Below are positions 26,367 to 34,585 of a stretch of 44,678 nucleotides of DNA, in pieces. The position numbers were made by a program, and so were the translations under genes. Origin of the DNA: Hespellia sp. (GTDB taxonomy: Bacteria > Bacillota > Clostridia > Lachnospirales > Lachnospiraceae); contig JAQUUC010000031.1 of the NCBI GenBank assembly GCA_028694105.1, positions 1 through 44,678 of the forward strand, given 5' to 3'. How positions within the stretch are numbered: position 1 is the stretch's first letter; every line of letters begins with the position of its first letter. The notes below the pieces were generated by a model. The model did no database searches, was not told the DNA's origin, and saw nothing but the letters and a program-made list of their open reading frames with translations.

Positions 26367-26413
26367 AGGTAAATATGAAATAGTTAACCAAAGAATAGAA
26401 GGAGACTTATCTT

Positions 26414-27127
26414 ATGAAAATGTTATCAATTGCAGAAGAATTAGCAGGCAATGCATATCCGGGACGTGGAATTATTATTGGCAGGAGTGCTGACGGCACC
26501 AAAGCTGTGACAGCATACTTTATTATGGGACGAAGTGAAAACAGCCGTAACCGTGTGTTTGTAGAAGAGGGCGAAGGTATTCGCACAGAGGCATTTGACC
26601 CATCGAAATTAGTCGATCCAAGTCTGATTATTTATGCACCGGTACGTGTACTTGGTAACAAGATCATCGTAACCAATGGCGATCAGACAGATACGATTTA
26701 CGAGGGAATGGATAAGCAGATGACATTTGAACAGTCTCTTCGCAGCCGTGAATTCGAGCCGGACGGTCCGAACTATACACCACGTATTTCCGGTGTGATG
26801 CACCTTGAGAATGGGACTTACAATTATGCGATGTCCATCTTAAAGAGCAACAACGGGAATCCGGATGCATGCAACCGCTATACATTTGCATATCAGAGTC
26901 CGGTGAGCGGGGAGGGTCATTTCATCCACACGTATATGCAGGATGGTAATCCGCTTCCAAGCTTCGAGGGAGAACCGAAATTGATTGGCATTACAGAAGA
27001 TATTGATGCATTTACAGAGACACTCTGGACCAATTTGAATGAAGATAACAAGGTTTCATTATTTGTCCGTTATATCGATATTGCAACTGGGAAATATGAG
27101 ACAAGAATCGTAAACAAGAACGCATAA
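26414..27127 (+). CDS. IMP cyclohydrolase (stand-alone, PurO-like)
   Basis: This enzyme closes the ring of FAICAR to give IMP, the last step of de novo purine synthesis, in the cytoplasm. The 237-residue chain matches the IMP_cyclohyd family: YPGRGIIIGRSADG near the start, the AYFIMGRSENSRNR active-site region, DPSLIIYAPVR, NGDQTDTI and PNYTPRISGVMH. Most bacteria instead use the N-terminal domain of bifunctional PurH; here the two activities are separate genes side by side. The ATG follows AGAAGGAGAC, and the formyltransferase gene begins 14 bases downstream in the same operon. Confidence 0.92.
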   Translation: MKMLSIAEELAGNAYPGRGIIIGRSADGTKAVTAYFIMGRSENSRNRVFVEEGEGIRTEAFDPSKLVDPSLIIYAPVRVLGNKIIVTNGDQTDTIYEGMDKQMTFEQSLRSREFEPDGPNYTPRISGVMHLENGTYNYAMSILKSNNGNPDACNRYTFAYQSPVSGEGHFIHTYMQDGNPLPSFEGEPKLIGITEDIDAFTETLWTNLNEDNKVSLFVRYIDIATGKYETRIVNKNA

Positions 27128-27141
27128 GGAGGACTCATAAG

Positions 27142-28320
27142 ATGAAAGAATTAGAATTAAAGTATGGCTGTAACCCGAATCAGAAACCATCCAGGATTTC
27201 CATGGTGAACGGGGGAGAACTTCCGATCAAAGTATTATGTGGAAATCCGGGATATATCAATTTTTTAGATGCATTTAACGGCTGGCAGCTAGTGAGTGAA
27301 TTAAAGAAAGCGACGGGTCTTCCTGCTGCAACATCCTTTAAACATGTATCACCGGCAGGTGCAGCAGTCGGTCTTCCGTTATCGGATGTGCTTGCGAAGA
27401 TTTACTGGGTGGACGATCTTGGAGAATTATCACCGCTTGCATCCGCATACGCCAGAGCCAGAGGTGCTGACCGTATGTCTTCTTTCGGGGATTTCATTTC
27501 CCTTTCGGATGTGTGCGATGCAGATACAGCGAAATTAATCAAACGTGAAGTATCAGACGGTGTCATTGCACCGGGATATGAGCCGGAAGCACTGGAGATT
27601 TTAAAACAGAAAAAGAATGGTAAATATAATGTGATTGAGATTGATCCGGATTATGTTCCGGAGCCAATCGAGCACAAGGAAGTATTTGGAATTCAGTTTG
27701 AACAGGGAAGAAATGAATTAAAGATTGATGAAGCATTTTTCTCAAATGTTGTGACAGATAACAAAGAACTGACAGAGCAGGCTAAGATTGATCTTGCGAT
27801 TTCTATGATTACATTGAAATATACACAGTCTAACTCCGTATGCTTTGTAAAAGACGGACAGGCAATCGGCATTGGTGCAGGGCAGCAGTCCCGTATTCAC
27901 TGTACAAGACTTGCGGGCTCTAAGGCGGACAACTGGTTCCTTCGTCAGTCACCACAGGTGCTGAATCTTCCGTTTGTAGATGGAATCCGTCGTGCGGACA
28001 GAGATAATGCGATTGATTTATATATCGGTGAGGATTACATGGATGTCTTAAGTGATGAGGCATGGCCGACCATCTTCAAGACAAAACCGGAAGTATTTAC
28101 AAAAGAAGCAAAACGTGCATGGCTTGACCAGCTTACAGATGTAGCACTTGGCTCGGATGCGTTCTTCCCATTCGGAGATAATATCGAACGCGCACATAAG
28201 AGCGGCGTGAAATATATTGCTCAGCCGGGCGGATCTGTTCGCGATGATAATGTGATCAGTGTATGTAACAAGTATGGCATAGCGATGGCATTTACCGGAA
28301 TTCGTTTATTCCATCACTAA
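27142..28320 (+). CDS. AICAR formyltransferase (stand-alone, PurH C-terminal type)
   Basis: The 392-residue enzyme transfers a formyl group from 10-formyl-tetrahydrofolate to AICAR, giving FAICAR for the partner IMP cyclohydrolase. Signatures of the AICARFT family are present: LKYGCNPNQKP, CGNPGYINFLDAFNGWQLV, AATSFKHVSPAGAA, the SNSVCFVKDGQAIGIGAGQQSRIHC block and the closing YIAQPGGSVRDDNVI. It lacks the PurH cyclohydrolase domain, in agreement with the separate gene upstream. ATG follows AAGGAGG at 27127-27133. A hairpin lies after the stop. Confidence 0.94.
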   Translation: MKELELKYGCNPNQKPSRISMVNGGELPIKVLCGNPGYINFLDAFNGWQLVSELKKATGLPAATSFKHVSPAGAAVGLPLSDVLAKIYWVDDLGELSPLASAYARARGADRMSSFGDFISLSDVCDADTAKLIKREVSDGVIAPGYEPEALEILKQKKNGKYNVIEIDPDYVPEPIEHKEVFGIQFEQGRNELKIDEAFFSNVVTDNKELTEQAKIDLAISMITLKYTQSNSVCFVKDGQAIGIGAGQQSRIHCTRLAGSKADNWFLRQSPQVLNLPFVDGIRRADRDNAIDLYIGEDYMDVLSDEAWPTIFKTKPEVFTKEAKRAWLDQLTDVALGSDAFFPFGDNIERAHKSGVKYIAQPGGSVRDDNVISVCNKYGIAMAFTGIRLFHH

Positions 28321-28330
28321 GAAATATGGC

Positions 28331-28372
28331 GTGTGCTTTGTGGTTTCACAGAGCACATTTGCTGTTTTATGA
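28331..28372 (+). terminator. Possible terminator after purine genes
   Basis: GTGCTTTGTG pairs with CACAGAGCAC (one mismatch) around GTTT, followed by a poor ATTTGCTGTTTT tract. Confidence 0.6.
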
Positions 28373-28396
28373 GATAGCAATGAAGAGGAAATATAT

Positions 28397-28846
28397 ATGG
28401 TAATAGAGACGAGAAGTCCGGAAGAGACATTCACCCTTGGTGAGACGCTGGGACTGGGGGCGAAACCGGGAACGGTCTATACGCTGGTCGGAGACCTTGG
28501 TACAGGCAAGACTGTCTTCACACAAGGGCTGGCAAAGGGGCTTGGTATTACCGAGCCGATCAGCAGTCCTACATTTACAATTGTGCAGGTTTATGAAGAA
28601 GGGCGTATGCCGTTCTATCATTTTGATGTTTACCGTATTAGTGATGTGGAAGAGATGGACGAGATCGGATTTGAGGATTATGTCTACGGAGAGGGTGTTT
28701 CCCTGATCGAGTGGGCGAATCTGATTGAAGAGATTATTCCGGAGAGACATATCGCAATTACGATTGAAAAGGATTTGGAACAGGGATTTGATTATCGAAA
28801 AATCACGGTGGATGATTTTTCAAAAATTGATACAGGAGAGGATTAA
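28397..28846 (+). CDS. tsaE: tRNA threonylcarbamoyladenosine biosynthesis ATPase TsaE
   Basis: TsaE is the ATPase that resets the TsaB-TsaD complex during synthesis of t6A at position 37 of ANN-decoding tRNAs. The 149-residue chain has Walker A VGDLGTGKT (31-39), the GITEPISSPTFTIVQVY switch segment, HFDVYRI and the SLIEWANLIEEIIP Walker-B-like stretch. Length is normal. It starts the tsaE-tsaB-rimI operon, with tsaB 3 bases downstream. tsaD lies about 4 kb away in this window. Confidence 0.95.
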   Translation: MVIETRSPEETFTLGETLGLGAKPGTVYTLVGDLGTGKTVFTQGLAKGLGITEPISSPTFTIVQVYEEGRMPFYHFDVYRISDVEEMDEIGFEDYVYGEGVSLIEWANLIEEIIPERHIAITIEKDLEQGFDYRKITVDDFSKIDTGED

Positions 28847-28849
28847 GAG

Positions 28850-29575
28850 ATGAGAATATTAGCGGTGGAGAGTTCAGGCCTTGTGGCGAGTGTTGCAGTC
28901 GTAGAAGAAGATGCAGCGTTGGCTGAATATACAGTGAATTATAAAAAGACACATTCTCAGACCTTACTTCCGATGCTGGATGAAGTTGTGAAAATGATTG
29001 AGCTGGATTTAGATACGATTGATGCAATTGCAGTTTCCGGAGGCCCGGGTTCTTTTACCGGACTGCGCATTGGTTCTGCGACAGCCAAAGGGCTGGGACT
29101 TGCACTTGGTAAGCCGCTGATCCACATTCCGACACTGGACGGGCTCGCCTATAATTTGTATGGCTGCAAGGATATTGTGTGCCCGATTATGGATGCAAGA
29201 AGAAGTCAGGTGTATACCGGACTGTATACTTTTGAAGACGGGAGCCTTCGTGTGCTGGAAAAGCAGGCAGCAATTCCGGTCGCAGAACTGGTGGAACATC
29301 TGAATGGCTGGGGAAGACCGGTTGTTTTTCTGGGTGACGGAGTTCCTGTTTACAGAGAGGATCTTGAGGAAGAGCTTACTGTGCCACACACATACGCACC
29401 GGCACATATGAATCGTCAGCGCGCAGCCGCAGTCGGCGCACTGGGCGTGAGATATTTCAAGCTGGGTAAGACAGAGACCGCGGTGGAGCATGAGCCGGAT
29501 TATCTCCGCGTGTCTCAGGCAGAGCGTGAGCGTGCAGAACGCGAGAAGGCCAAAGCAGCTGGTGATAAAGAGTAA
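28850..29575 (+). CDS. tsaB: t6A biosynthesis protein TsaB
   Basis: TsaB is a non-catalytic ASKHA-fold partner that holds TsaD and TsaE together. The 241-residue protein begins MRILAVESSGLVASVAVVE and contains the HSQTLLPMLDEV and AVSGGPGSFTGLRIGSATAKGLGLAL blocks that define the family. The C-terminal tail is short and charged (ERERAEREKAKAAGDKE). It overlaps nothing but sits 3 bases after tsaE and 17 before rimI, in the usual clostridial order. Confidence 0.95.
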   Translation: MRILAVESSGLVASVAVVEEDAALAEYTVNYKKTHSQTLLPMLDEVVKMIELDLDTIDAIAVSGGPGSFTGLRIGSATAKGLGLALGKPLIHIPTLDGLAYNLYGCKDIVCPIMDARRSQVYTGLYTFEDGSLRVLEKQAAIPVAELVEHLNGWGRPVVFLGDGVPVYREDLEEELTVPHTYAPAHMNRQRAAAVGALGVRYFKLGKTETAVEHEPDYLRVSQAERERAEREKAKAAGDKE

Positions 29576-29592
29576 GGAAGAACGTGTAGAAT

Positions 29593-30030
29593 ATGACTGA
29601 GATTAGAAAAATGACGCCTGCAGATGTGCAGGGAGTGCACTTGCTTGAGGAGGAGTCATTTCCGGATCCGTGGAGCGAAAAGAGTATTACGGAATCCTTG
29701 GAACAGAGCTTTTCGCTGTGTCTGGCAGCAGAAGAGGAGGATATACTTGTCGGATATCTGATTTTTTACCGCAATCTGGACGAGGGCGAGATTCTTCGTA
29801 TCGCAGTGAAAAGTGATCATCGCCGAGAAGGTATCGGTGCACAGCTGATTGCGGGTATGAGGAAATATTGTGAGCAAAAAGGAATTCATCGAGTGATGCT
29901 GGATGTGCGCGCAGGCAATACGAAAGCCGGTAAATTTTATAAAAAGCAGGGGTTTGTCCGGGATGGGATGCGCAAGCACTTTTACGCGAATCCGGATGAC
30001 GATGCAGTGCTGATGAGCCGCAGGTATTAA
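29593..30030 (+). CDS. rimI: Ribosomal-protein-alanine N-acetyltransferase RimI
   Basis: RimI acetylates the N-terminal alanine of ribosomal protein S18. The 145-residue GNAT-fold enzyme has EEESFPDPWSEKSI at the substrate side, the acetyl-CoA loop RREGIGAQLIAGM (Q/RxxGxG/A) and the typical DVRAGNTKAGKFYKKQGF motif with the catalytic-region Tyr. Length and position after tsaB are standard. The stop codon lies in the loop of a 9-bp hairpin. Confidence 0.93.
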   Translation: MTEIRKMTPADVQGVHLLEEESFPDPWSEKSITESLEQSFSLCLAAEEEDILVGYLIFYRNLDEGEILRIAVKSDHRREGIGAQLIAGMRKYCEQKGIHRVMLDVRAGNTKAGKFYKKQGFVRDGMRKHFYANPDDDAVLMSRRY

Positions 30031-30041
30031 AGCCTGCGGCT
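30016..30041 (+). terminator. Hairpin spanning the rimI stop codon
   Basis: AGCCGCAGG pairs with CCTGCGGCT around an 8-base loop that contains the stop. The tail CTGTCTCTG is T-poor, so it may stabilise mRNA or terminate weakly. Confidence 0.55.
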
Positions 30042-30198
30042 CTGTCTCTGCCGGAAATCCAATGAGAGACGGGGCGCGCAGGCAAATGGAAATGCTGCCA
30101 GCGTTTTCCACTATGCGAGAACATTTTCTGAGGTTATAATAAGCTTGTAACACATCAGAAAAATGAATTCAGGCGATGACGAGACACACAGGAGGAAG

Positions 30199-30438
30199 AT
30201 GATGCAAAAACGAATTGTTTCAAAAAGAAATGTGAGTGAGATAGAGAAAATTATCTGCAACCAGTGCGGCGAAGAGATACCGATGATAAGCGGCAGACCG
30301 GCAGCAGGGGTGTGCAGCATCAGGCAGGTTTGGGGATATGGATCTGATAAAGATGGCGAGGTGCATGAGATTGATTTGTGCGAGAAATGTTATGATGAGT
30401 GGACGGCTGGATTTGCAGTGAGGGTTTTTGATTTGTGA
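30199..30438 (+). CDS. Small zinc-ribbon-like protein, function unknown
   Basis: The 79-residue product has two CxxC pairs, CNQCGEEI near residue 20 and CEKCYDEW near residue 67, spaced as for one zinc site, and ends in AVRVFDL. I do not recognise a named family, though similar small proteins are common in Lachnospiraceae. ATG 30199 (or 30202) follows AGGAGG at 30190-30195; the ATG at 30163 lies before that site and is not used. The last codons form the left arm of a terminator. Confidence 0.75.
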   Translation: MMQKRIVSKRNVSEIEKIICNQCGEEIPMISGRPAAGVCSIRQVWGYGSDKDGEVHEIDLCEKCYDEWTAGFAVRVFDL

Positions 30439-30457
30439 AAAACCCTCACTTTTTTTG
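30418..30457 (+). terminator. Strong terminator overlapping the end of the zinc-ribbon gene
   Basis: GTGAGGGTTTTT pairs perfectly with AAAAACCCTCAC (12 bp, 9-base loop), then seven T. The left arm is coding sequence and the stop codon lies in the loop. Confidence 0.92.
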
Positions 30458-30489
30458 TTAGGGAATGTAAGGAATCCACTAAGTGTGTA

Positions 30490-30518
30490 TTGACAAAGTA
30501 TATTATACAATATATAAT
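30490..30518 (+). promoter_or_regulatory. Promoter and AT-rich dyad of the padR operon
   Basis: TTGACA (30490-30495), 17-base spacer, TATAAT (30513-30518). The spacer and -10 form a dyad, TATATTAT and ATAATATA, typical of PadR operators; autorepression is likely. Confidence 0.88.
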
Positions 30519-30567
30519 ATAGAAAAATGAAGTATATAAAAAATACTCACAGATGGGAGATGGCAAG

Positions 30568-30882
30568 ATGACATTTACGTTAAATGCACCGTTATTTGAC
30601 TTTCTGGTACTATCGGTTATTCATCAGAGTGACACATATGGTTATGAGATCAGCCAGACGGTCAAGAAGGTATCCGATACAAAGGATTCCACGCTGTATC
30701 CGGTTTTAAAGCGTTTGCAGGATCAGGGGCTTGTGACAACATATAATCAGGAATTTCAGGGGAGAAATAGGAAGTATTACAGCATTACAGAAACCGGCAG
30801 GGACAGATGCAGAGAAATGAGCGCGGAATGGAAGGCGTTTATAAGCCTAATTGATGAGATTACGGGAGGGGAAAAATCATGA
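30568..30882 (+). CDS. PadR-family transcriptional regulator
   Basis: PadR proteins are dimeric winged-helix repressors. The 104-residue chain has the family pattern: FDFLVLSVIHQSDTYGYEISQTV, STLYPVLKRLQDQGLV and the wing GRNRKYYSITETGR. I start at ATG 30568, which has GGGAGA 7 bases upstream; an ATG at 30553 precedes that site. The gene overlaps the next by 4 bases (ATGA). PadR with DUF1700 and DUF4097 genes is a recurrent Firmicutes operon, thought to respond to envelope stress or antimicrobial compounds. Confidence 0.92.
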   Translation: MTFTLNAPLFDFLVLSVIHQSDTYGYEISQTVKKVSDTKDSTLYPVLKRLQDQGLVTTYNQEFQGRNRKYYSITETGRDRCREMSAEWKAFISLIDEITGGEKS

Positions 30883-31469
30883 CAAAGACAGAATATATGA
30901 ATCAATTGTCCAAAAAATTAAAAAAATTGCCGAGGGATGCATATCAGGAGGCAATGGAATATTTTGAGGAATATTTCGCGGAAGCTGAGAATGAGGAAAC
31001 AGCAATCAAAAATCTGGGATCACCACAGGAGGCAGCGGACCAGATCATTACGAATCTTGCAATTCAAAATGTAGATGAAGATGACGGAAACAAAAGTGTT
31101 AAGAAAAGCTTTTCGGCAATCTGGATCGGCGTGCTCGCAGTGTTTGCGGCACCTATCGGACTGCCGCTGGCACTGGCACTTGTGATTGTGATATTTGCAT
31201 TTGTAATTGTGGTAGCAGCGTTTGCGTTTTCAATTATCGTGACAGCGATTTCATTTGTCGGAAGTGCGGTCGTTGGAATTGCAGGAAGCATTTACCTCTT
31301 ATTTACAAGTCCGGTAAACGGAATCGCAACGCTGGGTCTGTCACTCGTGGCACTCGGACTTGGAATATTAGTTACCTGCGGCTGCATTGTAGTGTGCAGA
31401 TGGATTTTCCGTGGAATCATGATTTTATTTGGAAAAGTAGCAAAAAGGGGGAAGAAACATGAAAAATAA
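30879..31469 (+). CDS. DUF1700 (HAAS-domain) membrane protein
   Basis: The 196-residue protein has the N-terminal helical HAAS/DUF1700 segment (MTKTEYMNQLSKKLKKLPRDAYQEAMEYFEEYFAEA) followed by three or four membrane helices (about 80-185) and a basic end. The HAAS domain is thought to bind a cognate PadR-type regulator, so the protein may be a membrane sensor or anti-repressor. It overlaps padR by 4 bases and the next gene by 11, showing strong translational coupling. Family is clear; activity inferred. Confidence 0.88.
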   Translation: MTKTEYMNQLSKKLKKLPRDAYQEAMEYFEEYFAEAENEETAIKNLGSPQEAADQIITNLAIQNVDEDDGNKSVKKSFSAIWIGVLAVFAAPIGLPLALALVIVIFAFVIVVAAFAFSIIVTAISFVGSAVVGIAGSIYLLFTSPVNGIATLGLSLVALGLGILVTCGCIVVCRWIFRGIMILFGKVAKRGKKHEK

Positions 31470-32442
31470 GAAGATGAGAACAGCACTGCTCAGTGCTGTA
31501 TGCCTGGTGTTTGCGGGTGTGGTACTCCTGTTTATCGGAATGTTCCTGCTGGGCGGTACTCCGGGATTTTATATAGATGGAACCGGGATTCACACTTCAT
31601 TTCAAAGGGGTGAGAACCAGTGGCAGATAAAAGAAAAGACCAGAACCGATGCATTCGCGAATATATCCGTCGATGTTGATTATGCGGATATTGAGATTAT
31701 TGAATCGGATGATTACTATATTGAGTATCAGTTGGAAAACCGCGCTGAGCCACAGTTTCGTGTGGCAGATAAGACATTGTCACTAAAAAACCCAGAGAGT
31801 CAGCAGCAGGGACATTTCTCCTTTTTGGATTTTACATTCTTTTCTACGGATAAAGAGCTGCGGGAAGACGTTGTGAAGATCTATGTTCCGAAGAATGCGG
31901 ATTTAAAGAATATAACCTTGTATACCGGAACGGGTGATATTACACTTAAGGATGCTTTAACGGCAGAAAACGTTTCAATTACAAATGATTACGGCGAGGT
32001 TGCCATTGGTACCCTGACCGCGAAAACAGCTGATTTGCAGGTGGAGGCAGGAGATATACGTATTGAGAGTCTGACGCTGGACAGTCTGAACGTAGAGGAC
32101 GATTATGGGAATCTGCGGGTAGATGCATATGATTGCAGTGAGGCAGAGATAACAATGAGCTCTGGAGATGTAACATTTAAGAATGCAGATTTTAATACAC
32201 TGGCAGTGGAAAGTGAATACGGCAGTGTGAAAATCGGCGTGCAGAAGGAACTGGAGCAATATCAGCTGGATCTGGCAACGGAATACGGCGAGATTACACT
32301 TCCGGATGGAAGCAGGATACAGCAGGATGAAAGCCGTGTCAGCAACAGCAGTGGAACATCTTATCCGAAAGCAGAACAAACAGTTGGAAAATTCAGTGTA
32401 TCCTGTGAAAGCGGAGATATCAGAATCTTACATGCAAAATAA
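31459..32442 (+). CDS. DUF4097-family extracellular beta-helix protein
   Basis: The 327-residue protein has one N-terminal membrane helix (about 7-33, ALLSAVCLVFAGVVLLFIGMFLLG) and an outer domain of short repeating beta strands, with regular ITLYTGTGDITL, VSITNDYGEVAIGTL, LQVEAGDIRIESL, VEDDYGNLRVDA and SSGDVTFKNADF units. This is the DUF4097 fold, often called a putative adhesin. It closes the PadR-DUF1700-DUF4097 operon and its start lies inside the DUF1700 gene. Probably displayed at the cell surface; role unproven. Confidence 0.87.
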   Translation: MKNKKMRTALLSAVCLVFAGVVLLFIGMFLLGGTPGFYIDGTGIHTSFQRGENQWQIKEKTRTDAFANISVDVDYADIEIIESDDYYIEYQLENRAEPQFRVADKTLSLKNPESQQQGHFSFLDFTFFSTDKELREDVVKIYVPKNADLKNITLYTGTGDITLKDALTAENVSITNDYGEVAIGTLTAKTADLQVEAGDIRIESLTLDSLNVEDDYGNLRVDAYDCSEAEITMSSGDVTFKNADFNTLAVESEYGSVKIGVQKELEQYQLDLATEYGEITLPDGSRIQQDESRVSNSSGTSYPKAEQTVGKFSVSCESGDIRILHAK

Positions 32443-32497
32443 ATAAAAGCGAATCACATCCAGAGGAGGCAGACCTTTTTAAAACAACGCTGACGGC

Positions 32498-32526
32498 TTG
32501 GCAATAAAGCGGAATTGTGCTAAGAT
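32498..32526 (+). promoter_or_regulatory. Probable promoter of rnz
   Basis: TTGGCA (32498-32503), 17-base spacer, TAAGAT (32521-32526), 35 bases before the start codon. Confidence 0.7.
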
Positions 32527-32561
32527 AAACGGTAGTAAATAAAAGAATTAGAGGAAAATAG

Positions 32562-33473
32562 ATGTTAGATGTATGTTTATTAGGGAGTGGCGGAATGATG
32601 CCACTTCCATATCGTTGGTTAACGGCACTTATGACAAGGTTTAATGGCAGCAGTCTTTTGATTGACTGTGGAGAGGGTACGCAGATTGCAATTAAGGAGA
32701 AGGGCTGGAGCACAAAGCCTCTGGATGTGATCTGCTTTACGCATTATCATGGAGATCATATCAGCGGACTTCCGGGCCTGCTCCTTACCATGGGAAATGC
32801 AGACCGAACTGAGCCGCTTACGATGATCGGACCAAAAGGACTTGAACGTGTAGTGAATGCACTTCGTGTCATTGCGCCTGAGCTGCCGTTTCCGATTATA
32901 TTCAAAGAGATTGAAGGACCGGAGCAGACCTTTGAAATGAACGGATACCGTCTCAAAGCGTTTCGGGTGAATCATAATGTTATTTGTTATGGATACACGC
33001 TGGAAATCGACCGCGTTGGCAAGTTTCAGGTGGAAAAGGCGAAGGAGCTTGGAATTCCGGTTCAGAATTGGAATGCACTGCAAAAAGGAAATGAAGTTGA
33101 GGTGGACGGCAGGATTTATACGCCGGATATGGTTTTGGGAGAACCCCGAAAGGGAATTAAGTTAACCTATACAACCGATACCAGACCGACAGACTCCATT
33201 CGTGAAAATGCGGTGGATTCCGATTTGTTTATCTGTGAAGGCATGTATGGCGAAAAAGAAAAAATTAAAAAGGCCAAAGAATATAAGCATATGACGTTTT
33301 ATGAGGCGGCTGAACTTGCGAAAGAGGCAAAGGTAAAAGAAATGTGGCTGACACATTACAGTCCTTCACTGACCAGACCGGAAGAATATATGGATGAAGT
33401 TAGAAGCATATTTCCACAGGCAAAAGCGGGCAAGGACCGCATGAGCATCGAGCTTGATTTTGAACAAGAATAA
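32562..33473 (+). CDS. rnz: Ribonuclease Z
   Basis: RNase Z trims the 3' ends of tRNA precursors that lack an encoded CCA, as the two tRNA-Ser genes here do. The 303-residue beta-lactamase-fold enzyme has the zinc-binding motif H61-x-H63-x-D65-H66 in THYHGDH, further ligands in RVNHNV and in TTDTRP, and the late LTHYSP histidine. Length matches bacterial short-form enzymes. The next genes on the strand are tsaD and ispD, so this is a tRNA-processing and housekeeping cluster. Confidence 0.93.
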   Translation: MLDVCLLGSGGMMPLPYRWLTALMTRFNGSSLLIDCGEGTQIAIKEKGWSTKPLDVICFTHYHGDHISGLPGLLLTMGNADRTEPLTMIGPKGLERVVNALRVIAPELPFPIIFKEIEGPEQTFEMNGYRLKAFRVNHNVICYGYTLEIDRVGKFQVEKAKELGIPVQNWNALQKGNEVEVDGRIYTPDMVLGEPRKGIKLTYTTDTRPTDSIRENAVDSDLFICEGMYGEKEKIKKAKEYKHMTFYEAAELAKEAKVKEMWLTHYSPSLTRPEEYMDEVRSIFPQAKAGKDRMSIELDFEQE

Positions 33474-33516
33474 GAAAACGGATGGTGAAGGTCCGCCTGA
33501 CCTGAAATGACGAAAG

Positions 33517-34554
33517 GTGTACGAGATGAAAGAATTAACAAATATTAATATACTGGCAATAGAAAGCTCCTGCGATGAGACTGCAGCTGCCGTTGTGTGC
33601 AATGGGCGCGAGGTGCTCTCGAACGTGATTTCCTCACAGATTGCGCTCCATACATTGTACGGAGGGGTGGTTCCAGAGATTGCATCGAGAAAACATATTG
33701 AAAAAATCAATCAGGTGATTGAGGAGGCTTTGTCGGAGGCAGGGATGACTCTCGATGATATCGATGCAATCGGTGTAACTTACGGTCCGGGGCTTGTCGG
33801 TGCGCTTTTGGTGGGAGTTGCAGAAGCAAAAGCAATTGCGTATGCCAAGAAGAAACCTCTTGTGGGGGTTCATCATATTGAGGGACATATTTCCGCAAAT
33901 TATATCGAACATCCGGATTTGGAACCGCCGTTTATTTGTCTGGTTGCATCAGGCGGTCATACGCATCTGGTCTGTGTCAAGGATTATGGACAATATGAAA
34001 TTTTGGGCAGGACGAGAGATGACGCGGCAGGAGAAGCGTTTGATAAAGTGGCACGTGCAATCGGTCTTGGTTATCCGGGCGGGCCAAAGATAGACAAGGT
34101 GTCAAAAGAGGGAAATCCGGAGGCGATTTCATTTCCACATGCACATATGGAAGATGCTCCGTTTGATTTCAGCTTCAGCGGTGTGAAATCTGCGGTACTG
34201 AATTATATCAATGGATGCCAGATGAAGGGTGAATCGTACAGTCAGGCAGATATTGCGGCATCCTTTCAGAAAGCAGTTGTTGATGTTCTGGTGGAACATT
34301 CGATGAAGGCGGTGGAAATGTACGGAATGAACCGGTTTGCAATTGCAGGCGGTGTTGCGTCGAACAGTGCGCTGCGGGCGGCGATGGTTGCGGCGTGTGA
34401 GAAGCAGGGGGTGAAGTTTTACTCACCGTCTCCGATTCTATGTACGGATAATGCGGCGATGATCGGTGCGGCGGCATATTACGAATATCTGGCGGGAACC
34501 AGACACGGACTGGATTTGAATGCAGTTCCGAACCTGAAACTGGGGGAACGCTAA
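33517..34554 (+). CDS. tsaD: tRNA N6-adenosine threonylcarbamoyltransferase TsaD
   Basis: TsaD is the catalytic subunit that transfers the threonylcarbamoyl group to A37 of tRNA. The 345-residue ASKHA protein has [15 protein letters not shown] at the start, the ASRKHIEKI segment, [11 protein letters not shown] with the metal-binding histidines, ASGGHTHLV, and the nucleotide-binding [13 protein letters not shown] and [10 protein letters not shown] motifs. The metal-binding and nucleotide-binding motifs I can recognise are intact. It works with TsaB and TsaE encoded 4 kb upstream. Confidence 0.96.
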   Translation: MYEMKELTNINILAIESSCDETAAAVVCNGREVLSNVISSQIALHTLYGGVVPEIASRKHIEKINQVIEEALSEAGMTLDDIDAIGVTYGPGLVGALLVGVAEAKAIAYAKKKPLVGVHHIEGHISANYIEHPDLEPPFICLVASGGHTHLVCVKDYGQYEILGRTRDDAAGEAFDKVARAIGLGYPGGPKIDKVSKEGNPEAISFPHAHMEDAPFDFSFSGVKSAVLNYINGCQMKGESYSQADIAASFQKAVVDVLVEHSMKAVEMYGMNRFAIAGGVASNSALRAAMVAACEKQGVKFYSPSPILCTDNAAMIGAAAYYEYLAGTRHGLDLNAVPNLKLGER

Positions 34555-34585
34555 AAAGAAGGATGCAGAGAGGAGAAACAAAGAA

